DNA of 34,901 nucleotides from Ruminococcaceae bacterium UBA7075 (GTDB lineage Bacteria > Bacillota > Clostridia > Oscillospirales > Acutalibacteraceae): assembly GCA_002493635.1 (NCBI GenBank), contig DKZL01000061.1:54674-89574 (forward strand), read 5' to 3'. Below are positions 8,383 through 15,350 of this stretch, piece by piece. The position numbers were made by a program, and so were the translations under genes. Below the pieces are notes generated by a model. That model was not told the origin of the DNA. It searched no databases and was given only the letters and a program-made list of their open reading frames with translations. The stretch's first letter is position 1, and every line of letters starts with the position of its first letter.

Positions 8383-8411
8383 ATAATAACAGATTTTTCA
8401 ATAAAATGCAA
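8383..8411 (-). promoter_or_regulatory. Promoter for rpmB
   Basis: On the minus strand TTGCAT (8411-8406), a 17-base spacer and TATTAT (8388-8383). The same TTGCAT/TTGCAA -35 form is seen at glgB and the tRNA gene. Confidence 0.6.
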
Positions 8412-8414
8412 GTG

Positions 8415-8469
8415 TTTTTTGAAAATTTCTTAACTTGTTTTTTGTGTGGTTTTTTGTGTGTTTTTTGTG
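8415..8469. repeat. Phased A/T-tracts upstream of the rpmB promoter
   Basis: Four runs of six T (plus strand) start at 8415, 8438, 8450 and 8461, giving spacings of 23, 12 and 11 bases. The last three are near-identical TTTTTTGTGTG units. On the minus strand these are A6 tracts in phase with the helix, lying directly upstream of the rpmB -35, as in intrinsically curved or UP-element DNA. Confidence 0.6.
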
Positions 8470-8493
8470 AATGCATCTATTGTAATCCTACAG

Positions 8494-8522
8494 TTGATAT
8501 TTACAGTGTTTTGTTGTATAAT
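8494..8522 (+). promoter_or_regulatory. Promoter for the DUF951-prfA operon
   Basis: TTGATA (8494-8499), a 17-base spacer and TATAAT (8517-8522). Transcription would start near 8529, about 24 bases before the TTG start at 8553. Confidence 0.7.
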
Positions 8523-8552
8523 ATAAAGAATAGATTTTAGGTGGTGTTTTTC

Positions 8553-8732
8553 TTGAATATTCAGTCAGGCACTCGTGTAGAGATGAAAAAACAGCATCCC
8601 TGCGGCGGAAAAACTTTTTTGATTCTGCGTGTAGGAATGGATTTTAAAATAAAATGCGAGAAATGCGGTAGAGAAGTTATGGTGCCTCGTAATAAAATCG
8701 AGAAGAACATCAAAAAAATAATCACGGAGTAA
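8553..8732 (+). CDS. DUF951 family small zinc-ribbon-like protein
   Basis: The protein is about 59 residues and matches the DUF951 pattern: VEMKKQHPCGG, then IKCEKCGREVMVPR. Three Cys residues (HPCGG and CxxC) suggest metal binding. Its function is unknown; in Firmicutes it is a small conserved cytoplasmic protein. GTG codons at 8541 and 8544 are in frame, but they form the AGGTGG ribosome site (8539-8544). I therefore place the start at TTG 8553, which gives an N-terminus that lines up with the family. It is the first gene of the operon and ends 6 bases before prfA. Confidence 0.85.
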   Translation: MNIQSGTRVEMKKQHPCGGKTFLILRVGMDFKIKCEKCGREVMVPRNKIEKNIKKIITE

Positions 8733-8738
8733 CAAACT

Positions 8739-9809
8739 ATGTTTGAAAAGATTGAGATATTTGATAAGAGATACTCAGAGCTTAATCAAAGACTTTATGA
8801 GCCTCAGGTGGCTGCCAATCCCGATGAATATCAGAAAGTTATGAAAGAAATCAAGTCGATAGAAGAAATTGTGCTTACCTATCGGGAATATAAAAAGGCT
8901 GTTACTGCACAGGAAGAAAGCCTTGAAATTCTTAATGAAACATCTGATGCTGAAATGCGTGAGCTTGCACAGGCTGAGCTTGATGAGGCAAAAGAAAACA
9001 TTGAAAAACTTTCCGAAGAGCTGAAAATTCTTCTTTTACCCCAAGACCCCAACGACGAAAGAAATGTTATTGTTGAAATCAGAGGCGGTGCAGGGGGCGA
9101 GGAGTCGGCTCTTTTCAGTGCGGTACTGTTCCGTATGTACTCAATGTATGCCGAAAAAAAGGGGTACAGAACTGAGATTATAAATGTTAATGAAACCGAG
9201 CTTGGAGGCTATAAGGAAATCTCATTTATGATTGAGGGCGAGGGCGCATATTCACGCTTTAAGTATGAAAGCGGTGTACACAGAGTTCAGCGTGTGCCTG
9301 AAACTGAAAGTCAGGGCAGGGTTCACACGTCTACAACTACTGTTGCAGTGCTACCTGAAGCTGAGGATGTTGAGCTTGAGATCGATCCTAATGATTTAAA
9401 GATAGATACCTTCCGTTCAAGCGGAGCAGGCGGTCAGCATATTAATAAGACAAGCTCCGCAATCCGTATTACTCATATCCCGACGGGAACTGTTGTTGAA
9501 TGTCAGGATGAGCGCAGCCAGTATAAAAATAAAGACAAAGCATTAAAGGTGCTCAAAAGCCGCCTTTTAAAAGAAAAGCAGGATAAGCAGGCAAGTGAAA
9601 TTGCAGCCGACAGAAGGTCACAGGTCGGTACAGGTGACAGAAGCGAGCGTATACGAACATACAATTACCCTCAGGGCAGACTTACCGACCACAGAATCGG
9701 TCTGACTCTTTACAAGCTTGAAGATATTGTGAATGGTAATCTTGATGAGGTTATTGATGCACTTATCACTGCCGACAGGGCAGAGAAGCTTAAAGAAAGT
9801 ATGCAATAA
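8739..9809 (+). CDS. prfA: Peptide chain release factor 1
   Basis: RF1 reads UAA and UAG stop codons and releases the nascent chain. The 356-residue length is standard. The stop-codon-reading PxT motif is P187-E-T189 in VPETESQGRVHTS. The catalytic GGQ is at 231-233 in SGAGGQHINKTSSA. The PxT motif separates it from RF2 (SPF). The ATG at 8739 has GGAG in the last codon of the DUF951 gene. The usual partner prmC (the GGQ methylase) is not next to it; tsaC/sua5 follows instead. Confidence 0.97.
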   Translation: MFEKIEIFDKRYSELNQRLYEPQVAANPDEYQKVMKEIKSIEEIVLTYREYKKAVTAQEESLEILNETSDAEMRELAQAELDEAKENIEKLSEELKILLLPQDPNDERNVIVEIRGGAGGEESALFSAVLFRMYSMYAEKKGYRTEIINVNETELGGYKEISFMIEGEGAYSRFKYESGVHRVQRVPETESQGRVHTSTTTVAVLPEAEDVELEIDPNDLKIDTFRSSGAGGQHINKTSSAIRITHIPTGTVVECQDERSQYKNKDKALKVLKSRLLKEKQDKQASEIAADRRSQVGTGDRSERIRTYNYPQGRLTDHRIGLTLYKLEDIVNGNLDEVIDALITADRAEKLKESMQ

Positions 9810-9833
9810 GCAACAAGAATTCAGGTGAATTTT

Positions 9834-10868
9834 TTGAATACGTTACTGTTAAAAGACAATGAAAAGGATATAAATAAAGCTGCTGATATTCTCAGAAACG
9901 GCGGACTTGTCGGTTTGCCTACTGAAACTGTCTATGGTTTGGCAGCTGATGCGCTGAACGGAAAAGCTGTAGCAAAAATTTTTGAGGCAAAAGGCAGGCC
10001 TATGGATAATCCTCTGATTGTTCACATTGCAAATTTTGGGGATATAATAAAACATAGACTTGTGAACGAAATTCCGAAGATGCTTTTTTTGTTGGCTGAT
10101 GAGTTTTGGCCGGGACCACTTACTGTAATTATGAAAAAATCTGATATAATTCCGGATGAGGTTTCGGCAGGTCTTTCAACTGTTGCTATCAGGTTTCCCA
10201 GCCATCCGGTGGCGCAAAGAGTTATTAAAGCTGCAGGTGTTCCTCTTGCAGCACCTTCGGCGAATCTTTCGGGTTCTCCCAGCCCAACAACTGCAAAGCA
10301 TGTTATGAACGATCTTGGAGGAAAGATTGATGCAGTTATCGATGGAGGAGCGTGCGAGGTTGGACTTGAAAGCACAGTAATCACACTCGCAACCGATGTA
10401 CCGAGAGTACTAAGGCCCGGCGGAATTACCGTGGAACAGTTAAGGGAGGTGCTGGGAATCCTTCAAGTTGATGATGCTGTTGTTCATAAGTTAAAAGACA
10501 ATGAGGTTGCAGCAAGCCCGGGAATGAAGTACAAGCATTATGCACCGAAAGCTAATGTAATACTTCTTAAATGTCATGATGATGAGTATATTGAATATGT
10601 AAACAGCAGAGCCAATAATGGTGTTTCGGCACTTTGTTGTGATGAAGATATAAGACTTCTCAATGTTCGTACATATTCTTTGGGTAAGCGGAATGACTAC
10701 ACGGCTCACGCACAAAATCTTTTTGATATGTTGAGAAAAATTGATGATGACGGTGTGTCGACTACAGTATATTCAAGACTTCCGTCAGTAAATGGTGTCG
10801 GTCTTGCTGTTTATAACAGACTTATAAGAGCTGCCGGTTTTGAGGTGATTGACCTTGAAAAGGATTAA
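9834..10868 (+). CDS. L-threonylcarbamoyladenylate synthase (Sua5/YwlC, two-domain)
   Basis: The enzyme makes threonylcarbamoyl-AMP from Thr, bicarbonate and ATP for the t6A37 modification of ANN-decoding tRNAs. The N-terminal YrdC domain is clear: GGLVGLPTETVYGLAADA, KGRPMDNPLIVH, FWPGPLT, APSANLSGSPSPT and ESTVI. A C-terminal Sua5 domain follows (from about residue 215, with SPGMKYKHYAPKA), so it is the long form (tsaC2/sua5 type). An in-frame GTG at 9825 is possible, but the sequence AGGTG at 9823-9827 is the likely ribosome site for TTG 9834. The gene overlaps the start of coaE by about 14 bases. Confidence 0.94.
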   Translation: MNTLLLKDNEKDINKAADILRNGGLVGLPTETVYGLAADALNGKAVAKIFEAKGRPMDNPLIVHIANFGDIIKHRLVNEIPKMLFLLADEFWPGPLTVIMKKSDIIPDEVSAGLSTVAIRFPSHPVAQRVIKAAGVPLAAPSANLSGSPSPTTAKHVMNDLGGKIDAVIDGGACEVGLESTVITLATDVPRVLRPGGITVEQLREVLGILQVDDAVVHKLKDNEVAASPGMKYKHYAPKANVILLKCHDDEYIEYVNSRANNGVSALCCDEDIRLLNVRTYSLGKRNDYTAHAQNLFDMLRKIDDDGVSTTVYSRLPSVNGVGLAVYNRLIRAAGFEVIDLEKD

Positions 10869-11457
10869 AATTATAGGTTTGACAGGGCAAAGCGGTTCAG
10901 GAAAGAGCACTGTATCAGAATATTTCAAAAAAAGAAATATAACCGTAATAAATGCCGACAAACTTGTTCGTGAAATTTATAATGCAAATTCACCTTGTGT
11001 AAAAACTATTGCTGCAACTTTTGGTGATGATGTACTGGATAAAAACGGCGAAATAATTCGTCCGATACTTGCACAAAAAGCTTTTTCATCAAGAGAAGCA
11101 ACAATAAAGCTGAATACGGTTGTTCATCCGTTTGTTACATACGAGTTTTTAAAGCAGGTGAACAGGGCTTTAAAAAATGGCGAAAAATATGTTTTGTACG
11201 ACGCACCACAGCTTTTTGAGAGCAATGCAGACTTAATATGTGATGTTATAATAAGCGTAATTGCCGATAAAGAAGTGCGTTTAAAAAGAATATGTGCTCG
11301 TGATAATATAGATTACAATTCGGCTGAACTCAGGATAAACGCACAGTTTGATGAAGAATTCTTCAGACAGAACTCCGATTTTATTATAGATAATAATTCG
11401 GATATAGAATTTTTAGAGAAACAGGCTCAAAGGTGTTTTAATATTATTTGCAACTGA
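10855..11457 (+). CDS. coaE: Dephospho-CoA kinase
   Basis: CoaE phosphorylates dephospho-CoA, the last step of CoA synthesis. The P-loop GQSGSGKS begins at residue 11; YDAPQLFES and RICARDNID are the conserved substrate and lid segments. Two TTG codons are possible, 10849 and 10855. I chose 10855 because AGGTGA at 10843-10848 is then at the right distance, giving 200 residues, the normal family length. It overlaps the tsaC/sua5 end, so the two are translationally coupled. Confidence 0.93.
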   Translation: MKRIKIIGLTGQSGSGKSTVSEYFKKRNITVINADKLVREIYNANSPCVKTIAATFGDDVLDKNGEIIRPILAQKAFSSREATIKLNTVVHPFVTYEFLKQVNRALKNGEKYVLYDAPQLFESNADLICDVIISVIADKEVRLKRICARDNIDYNSAELRINAQFDEEFFRQNSDFIIDNNSDIEFLEKQAQRCFNIICN

Positions 11458-11466
11458 GGTGATTTA

Positions 11467-12129
11467 ATGGCAAGACCTGTTAAAAATACACGCAATTATA
11501 AAAATTCCCGAAATAATCGTAATTCTAAAAGAAGATACAAAGAAAAAAGCGGTTTTTTTAAAAATTTTGTATTGTGGATTTTGGTGCTTGTAATTTTTGC
11601 AGGGGCAATACTTTTTATGTTGGGTCACTTTAATGAGGATACAAAAGACAAACTTGAAAAGCTTAACTATCCTACCGATTACTCTGAATATGTTGAGAAG
11701 GCGGCGTCAGATTACGGGCTTGAACCTTCGATTATATACAGCATAATCAGAACAGAAAGTAATTTTAATCCGGACGCTCAGTCAAGTGCAGGAGCATACG
11801 GAATTATGCAGATTATGCCGTCGTCGTTTGATTGGCTGCAGGAACTCAGGGGCGAAGAGGGCAAGTATGATGCGGATGCTCTTTTTGAACCTGAGATTTG
11901 TATTGATTACGGAAGCTATTTGTTAAAATATTTTTATGATTATTACGGAAACGAGCAGTGTGCTGTTGCAGCGTACAACGCAGGCTTTGTGGTGAGCGAT
12001 TGGCTTGCCGACCCACAGTACAGCTCTGACGGTGAAACACTTAATGATATTCCATATCCCGAAACCAATGATTATGTTACTAAAGTGCAAAGTGCAAAAG
12101 AAATGTATAAGAAATTATATTTCTCTTGA
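11467..12129 (+). CDS. Membrane-anchored lytic transglycosylase (SLT, GH23)
   Basis: The protein has 220 residues. A basic N-terminus (about 1-30) precedes a single membrane segment (about 31-53), and the rest lies outside the membrane. The SLT domain carries the catalytic Glu97 in RTESNF, then SSAGAYGIMQIMPSS and AAYNAG, the classic Slt signature. It cleaves peptidoglycan between MurNAc and GlcNAc to a 1,6-anhydro product. The ATG at 11467 follows a GAGGTGAT ribosome site 9 bases after the coaE stop. coaE next to slt is a recurrent Clostridia arrangement in my recollection; the functional link is unclear. Confidence 0.93.
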   Translation: MARPVKNTRNYKNSRNNRNSKRRYKEKSGFFKNFVLWILVLVIFAGAILFMLGHFNEDTKDKLEKLNYPTDYSEYVEKAASDYGLEPSIIYSIIRTESNFNPDAQSSAGAYGIMQIMPSSFDWLQELRGEEGKYDADALFEPEICIDYGSYLLKYFYDYYGNEQCAVAAYNAGFVVSDWLADPQYSSDGETLNDIPYPETNDYVTKVQSAKEMYKKLYFS

Positions 12130-12179
12130 TTTTACCTATAATAATATTGATTACTTAAAACAGAAAGGAAAGATATAAA

Positions 12180-13589
12180 ATGGCAGAAAAAACAAAAACA
12201 ACCGAACTTAAGGAACATATTATGATGACAGAGCCAAAAGGCGTCAAGGCTCTATCAAAGGAGGAGATTTCAAAGGCAGATGAATTCTGTATTGGATACA
12301 AGAGATTTCTTGATAACTCTCCTATTGAACGTGAGGCAGTGCGCTATACTGTTGAACTTGCAAAAAAAGAGGGCTTTGTCGAGTATGATTCAGAGGCAAA
12401 GTACAGTGCAGGCGATAGGGTGTATTATATCAACCGTGACAAAGCAGTTGCTTTGGCTGTAATCGGCAAAAACGGCGTCAAAGACGGCGCAAAGCTGGCA
12501 ATAGCACACATTGATTCGCCAAGAATTGATTTAAAGCCAAATCCGCTTTACGAGGCAAATAATCTTGCACTTTTTAAAACTCATTACTACGGCGGATTAA
12601 AAAAGTATCAGTGGACTACTCTTCCGCTTTCTCTTCACGGTTCAGTTGTAAAGCTTGACGGCACAAGAGTAGATGTAAACTGGGGAGATGCAGAGGATGA
12701 ATCCTGTTTTTGCATTACAGATATTCTTCCGCATCTTGCACAGGAGCAGGTTAAACAGCCGCTTGCAAAGGCTATTGCAGGAGAAGATTTGAACGTGCTC
12801 GTAGGTTCTCGTCCTTATGATACGGAGGATGAAGAGAGCGATCTGGTAAAACTTAATGTAATGCATATTCTCAATAAAAAATACGGTATTATTGAGGGTG
12901 ATTTCCTTTCAGCAGAATTGTGCCTTGTACCTACTTTCAAGTCTAAAGATGTTGGTTTTGATTCAAGTATGATAGGCGGCTATGGCCATGATGACAAGGT
13001 TTGTGCATATCCTGCTGTTATGGCGGCTGTCAATGCTAAGGTTCCGGAGTGTACCTGCATTACTTATCTTACCGATAAGGAAGAAACCGGAAGTGACGGA
13101 AACACCGGTATGCAAAGCGATTTCCTGCGCTATTTTATTTATGACCTTGCTAAACAGGACGGAGTAGAGGGTTACAGAGCGCTTTCAAAGAGTACTTGCC
13201 TTTCAGCTGATGTAAACGCTGCGTTTGATCCGACTTATGCTTCAGCCTATGAATCAAAGAACAGCTCATACCTTAACAACGGCGTTGTGATTTCAAAATA
13301 TACAGGTCACGGCGGAAAATATGATACCTCCGAAGCATCAGCCGAGTTTATGGGAAAAGTTCGCACAATGCTTGAGAAGAATGATATTTTGTGGCAGGTT
13401 GGCGAGCTTGGAAAGGTTGACGGCGGCGGCGGCGGAACAATCGCCAAGTACGTTGCAAATATGAATGTAGATGTTGTAGACCTCGGTGTACCGGTTCTTT
13501 CTATGCACGCGCCCTTTGAAATTGTGTCAAAAACTGATGTTTATATGGCTTACAGAGCTTTTTCTGCTTTTTTTGATACAAAATTTTAA
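12180..13589 (+). CDS. M18 family zinc aminopeptidase
   Basis: This cytoplasmic metallo-aminopeptidase removes N-terminal residues from peptides. At 469 residues it has M18 size. Metal and catalytic motifs are visible: IAHIDSPR (His110), GYGHDDKV (His270/Asp271-Asp272), TDKEETGSDG (Glu301-Glu302) and LSMHAPFE (His443). A GHGGKYDTSEAS segment is also characteristic. The ATG at 12180 has an AAAGGA site. It lies 50 bases after the transglycosylase gene, so it may be in the same transcript or have its own weak promoter. I cannot give a specific substrate preference (Asp- or broad-specificity). Confidence 0.94.
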   Translation: MAEKTKTTELKEHIMMTEPKGVKALSKEEISKADEFCIGYKRFLDNSPIEREAVRYTVELAKKEGFVEYDSEAKYSAGDRVYYINRDKAVALAVIGKNGVKDGAKLAIAHIDSPRIDLKPNPLYEANNLALFKTHYYGGLKKYQWTTLPLSLHGSVVKLDGTRVDVNWGDAEDESCFCITDILPHLAQEQVKQPLAKAIAGEDLNVLVGSRPYDTEDEESDLVKLNVMHILNKKYGIIEGDFLSAELCLVPTFKSKDVGFDSSMIGGYGHDDKVCAYPAVMAAVNAKVPECTCITYLTDKEETGSDGNTGMQSDFLRYFIYDLAKQDGVEGYRALSKSTCLSADVNAAFDPTYASAYESKNSSYLNNGVVISKYTGHGGKYDTSEASAEFMGKVRTMLEKNDILWQVGELGKVDGGGGGTIAKYVANMNVDVVDLGVPVLSMHAPFEIVSKTDVYMAYRAFSAFFDTKF

Positions 13590-13597
13590 AAAAACAC

Positions 13598-13626
13598 TTG
13601 CAATTTACTTAAAAGTGTGGTAATAT
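13598..13626 (+). promoter_or_regulatory. Promoter for tRNA-Arg
   Basis: TTGCAA (13598-13603), 17 bases, TAATAT (13621-13626). Transcription would start at about 13633, just before a leader hairpin and the tRNA. Confidence 0.6.
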
Positions 13627-13634
13627 ACTTCTTG

Positions 13635-13650
13635 CGGCTGAAAACAGCCG
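13635..13650 (+). other. Hairpin in the 5' leader of the tRNA transcript
   Basis: CGGCTG pairs with CAGCCG over an AAAA loop, ending 5 bases before the mature tRNA. It lacks a T-run, so it is not a terminator. Confidence 0.55.
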
Positions 13651-13655
13651 TATAT

Positions 13656-13732
13656 GCGCCAGTAGCTCAGCTGGATAGAGTGTTTGACTACGAATCAAAA
13701 GGTCAGGGGTTCGAGTCCCTTCTGGCGCGCCA
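13656..13732 (+). tRNA. tRNA-Arg (anticodon ACG)
   Basis: A 77-base cloverleaf can be drawn by hand: acceptor GCGCCAG/CTGGCGC, D-stem GCTC/GAGT, anticodon stem TTTGA/TCAAA with loop CTACGAA, T-loop TTCGAGT, discriminator G and an encoded CCA. Anticodon ACG (A34 normally edited to inosine) reads CGN arginine codons. Confidence 0.97.
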
Positions 13733-13734
13733 GC

Positions 13735-13762
13735 AAGCCAAGCTTATTGCTTGGCTTTTTGT
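13735..13762 (+). terminator. Terminator of the tRNA-Arg gene
   Basis: AAGCCAAGC (13735-13743) pairs with GCTTGGCTT (13749-13757) and is followed by TTT and then GTTTT. Confidence 0.85.
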
Positions 13763-13811
13763 TTTACTATATAGAAAAATTTGATTCAATGTAAATGTAA
13801 AAAGGAATCGT

Positions 13812-13950
13812 TTTTTAAAAGTGATCTTTTGTAGGGGACGGCATCCCTGACGTCCCTTCTGATTGCCAACGGCAATCAGGAAAAACGACATCTTGAAACA
13901 AGGTTTTGGGACGTCTGGAAGCCGTCCCCTACAGAATACTTTTTAAAGGC
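13812..13950. repeat. MITE-like inverted-repeat element with internal hairpin
   Basis: TGTAGGGGACGGC (13830-13842) and GACGTCCC (13849-13856) are answered by GGGACGTC (13908-13915) and GCCGTCCCCTACA (13921-13933). This makes a 104-base near-palindrome. A second perfect hairpin lies inside it (CTGATTGCC 13859-13867 with GGCAATCAG 13871-13879). Weaker AT-rich inverted repeats extend the ends to roughly 13812 and 13950. It codes for nothing and its GC content is well above the flanks. The form fits a non-autonomous mobile element or a REP-type repeat; copies elsewhere cannot be checked here. Confidence 0.65.
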
Positions 13951-13996
13951 TCGGTTAGTGTTGTTACCCCTAAATTTATTATAGAACCTTAAAACT

Positions 13997-14026
13997 TTGA
14001 CACCATTTACTATGTTATGTTATAAT
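13997..14026 (+). promoter_or_regulatory. Consensus promoter for the dockerin CHAP gene
   Basis: TTGACA (13997-14002), an 18-base spacer and TATAAT (14021-14026): both boxes are perfect consensus. Confidence 0.7.
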
Positions 14027-14078
14027 TTTAAAGATAGTATATTATTATAGAAAAGACATTAGTCATGAAAGGATTGTA

Positions 14079-15218
14079 ATGATGAAGTATATGATGACAA
14101 AAAGAATTGCTGTTGTTTTTATTACAGCTGTAATTCTTTTTATAACTATATTCTCAATGACTTTTTTTGCCGGTGCGGTATCTAAAAATACATATTCACC
14201 AAGACTTTCTGCACCGGATAAAAATAATCAGTATTATTACAGTGATAAAAATATTTTTTATAAATATGGGTACGGTATGCCGAACTGTACTGCATATGCG
14301 TATGGCAGAGCTTATGAAATTTTAAAGAAAGCACCTGATCTTTGCCCTTATAATGCCGAAGAATGGTATAATTATAACAAATCTAATAAATGTTACAGCT
14401 ATGGACAGACACCAAAGCTTGGCGCAGTTGCGTGCTGGAGCTATGACGGTGGCGGTGGTCATGTAGCTGTTGTAGAAAAAATTGAAAAAGGAAAAATAAC
14501 TTTCTCAAATTCGGCATGGTCAGGAGAAAACTTCTACCTTCATACCGCAGATATTGATGATTCCAACGCAGGCGGCAGCAGCTGGTGGAATTTTCAGGGG
14601 TATATTTATATTGGTGACTTTGAGTCATCAACTCAGCCGACCACGGCAGCTAATGATGATTACAGCACAGGAATTTACAAAACTCAGATTGACGATTTCC
14701 TCAATATGAGGAGCGGTGCAGGGACAAGCTATAGCGTTGTTGCATCAATCCCGAATGGTGTTTCTCTTACTGTTACTGAGATAAAGAAAGGCTCAGACGG
14801 ATATGTGTGGGGATTCACAAGCTATAAAGATAAAAAAGGTTGGGTAGCACTGGAATTTTGTGTGTTTGTATCATCACAGCAGCCAACGACTGAAAAAGTT
14901 GAACCTACAACAGTAACGACAGTGCCGCCGACAACAGTACCGCCGACGACTGAAAAAGAAACAGTACCACCTACAACCGAAAAAGAAACAGAGCCGCCTA
15001 CAACGGCACAGCCAGCCACAAGACCTAAGCCCGATGTTGTTTTTGGAGATACTAATTCTGACGGTGTATTGACTATTGACGACGCTACGCTTGTACAGAA
15101 ATATCTATCAGAATTAACTGAATTTAATTCGCTTCAGAGAATTATGGCAGATTTTAATTGCGACGGCAGTATAACTATTGAAGATGTAACTGAGATACAA
15201 AAATATATTTCAAATTAA
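14079..15218 (+). CDS. Secreted CHAP-SH3b protein with dockerin
   Basis: A signal peptide (about residues 1-34, cut after AGA or nearby) leads into a CHAP domain. CHAP enzymes are cysteine amidases or endopeptidases that cut peptidoglycan peptides. The likely catalytic residues are Cys70 (PNCTAYAYGRAYE), His128 (GGHVAVVE) and Asn144 (FSNSAWSG). A bacterial SH3 domain follows (about 198-263, LNMRSGAGTSY), then a Thr/Pro/Glu-rich linker and a dockerin (about 320-379: DTNSDGVLTIDD and DFNCDGSITIED, each with an xxQKY helix). So a cell-wall-type hydrolase is predicted to dock on cohesin scaffoldins. Two ATGs stand together at 14079 and 14082, after AAAGGA. It is closely related to the gene at 20659-22155. 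Confidence 0.92.
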   Translation: MMKYMMTKRIAVVFITAVILFITIFSMTFFAGAVSKNTYSPRLSAPDKNNQYYYSDKNIFYKYGYGMPNCTAYAYGRAYEILKKAPDLCPYNAEEWYNYNKSNKCYSYGQTPKLGAVACWSYDGGGGHVAVVEKIEKGKITFSNSAWSGENFYLHTADIDDSNAGGSSWWNFQGYIYIGDFESSTQPTTAANDDYSTGIYKTQIDDFLNMRSGAGTSYSVVASIPNGVSLTVTEIKKGSDGYVWGFTSYKDKKGWVALEFCVFVSSQQPTTEKVEPTTVTTVPPTTVPPTTEKETVPPTTEKETEPPTTAQPATRPKPDVVFGDTNSDGVLTIDDATLVQKYLSELTEFNSLQRIMADFNCDGSITIEDVTEIQKYISN

Positions 15219-15265
15219 AATCTTGTAAAATTTGGTTAATTTTGATTTAAAATTTCCGGAATCGC

Positions 15266-15294
15266 TTGTATTTTTATTGAAATAATAATATAAT
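15266..15294 (+). promoter_or_regulatory. Promoter for ppk1-pfkA
   Basis: TTGTAT (15266-15271), 17 bases, TATAAT (15289-15294). The transcript would start near 15301, which supports the ATG at 15351 rather than the upstream in-frame TTG at 15315. Confidence 0.6.
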
Positions 15295-15350
15295 AATATA
15301 TTATAAGTAATATTTTGTTGCATATAATAGTATTATTTGGCGGTGAGGAT

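Noticed and set aside
8438..8469. Possible CRISPR-like direct repeat
   Set aside because: The units are only 11-12 bases with no spacers; they are better explained as phased A/T tracts.
13703..13891. 62-residue ORF on the minus strand over the tRNA and repeat
   Set aside because: It overlaps the tRNA-Arg gene and the inverted repeat, and its ARRDSNP end is the usual artefact of a reverse-read tRNA.
14822..15019. 65-residue Val/Gly-rich minus-strand ORF
   Set aside because: It is the reverse reading of the Thr/Pro linker codons of the CHAP-dockerin gene.
15315..15350. Longer N-terminus of PPK1 from TTG 15315
   Set aside because: The start would be only about 15 bases from the predicted transcript start with no ribosome site; ATG 15351 fits the family.
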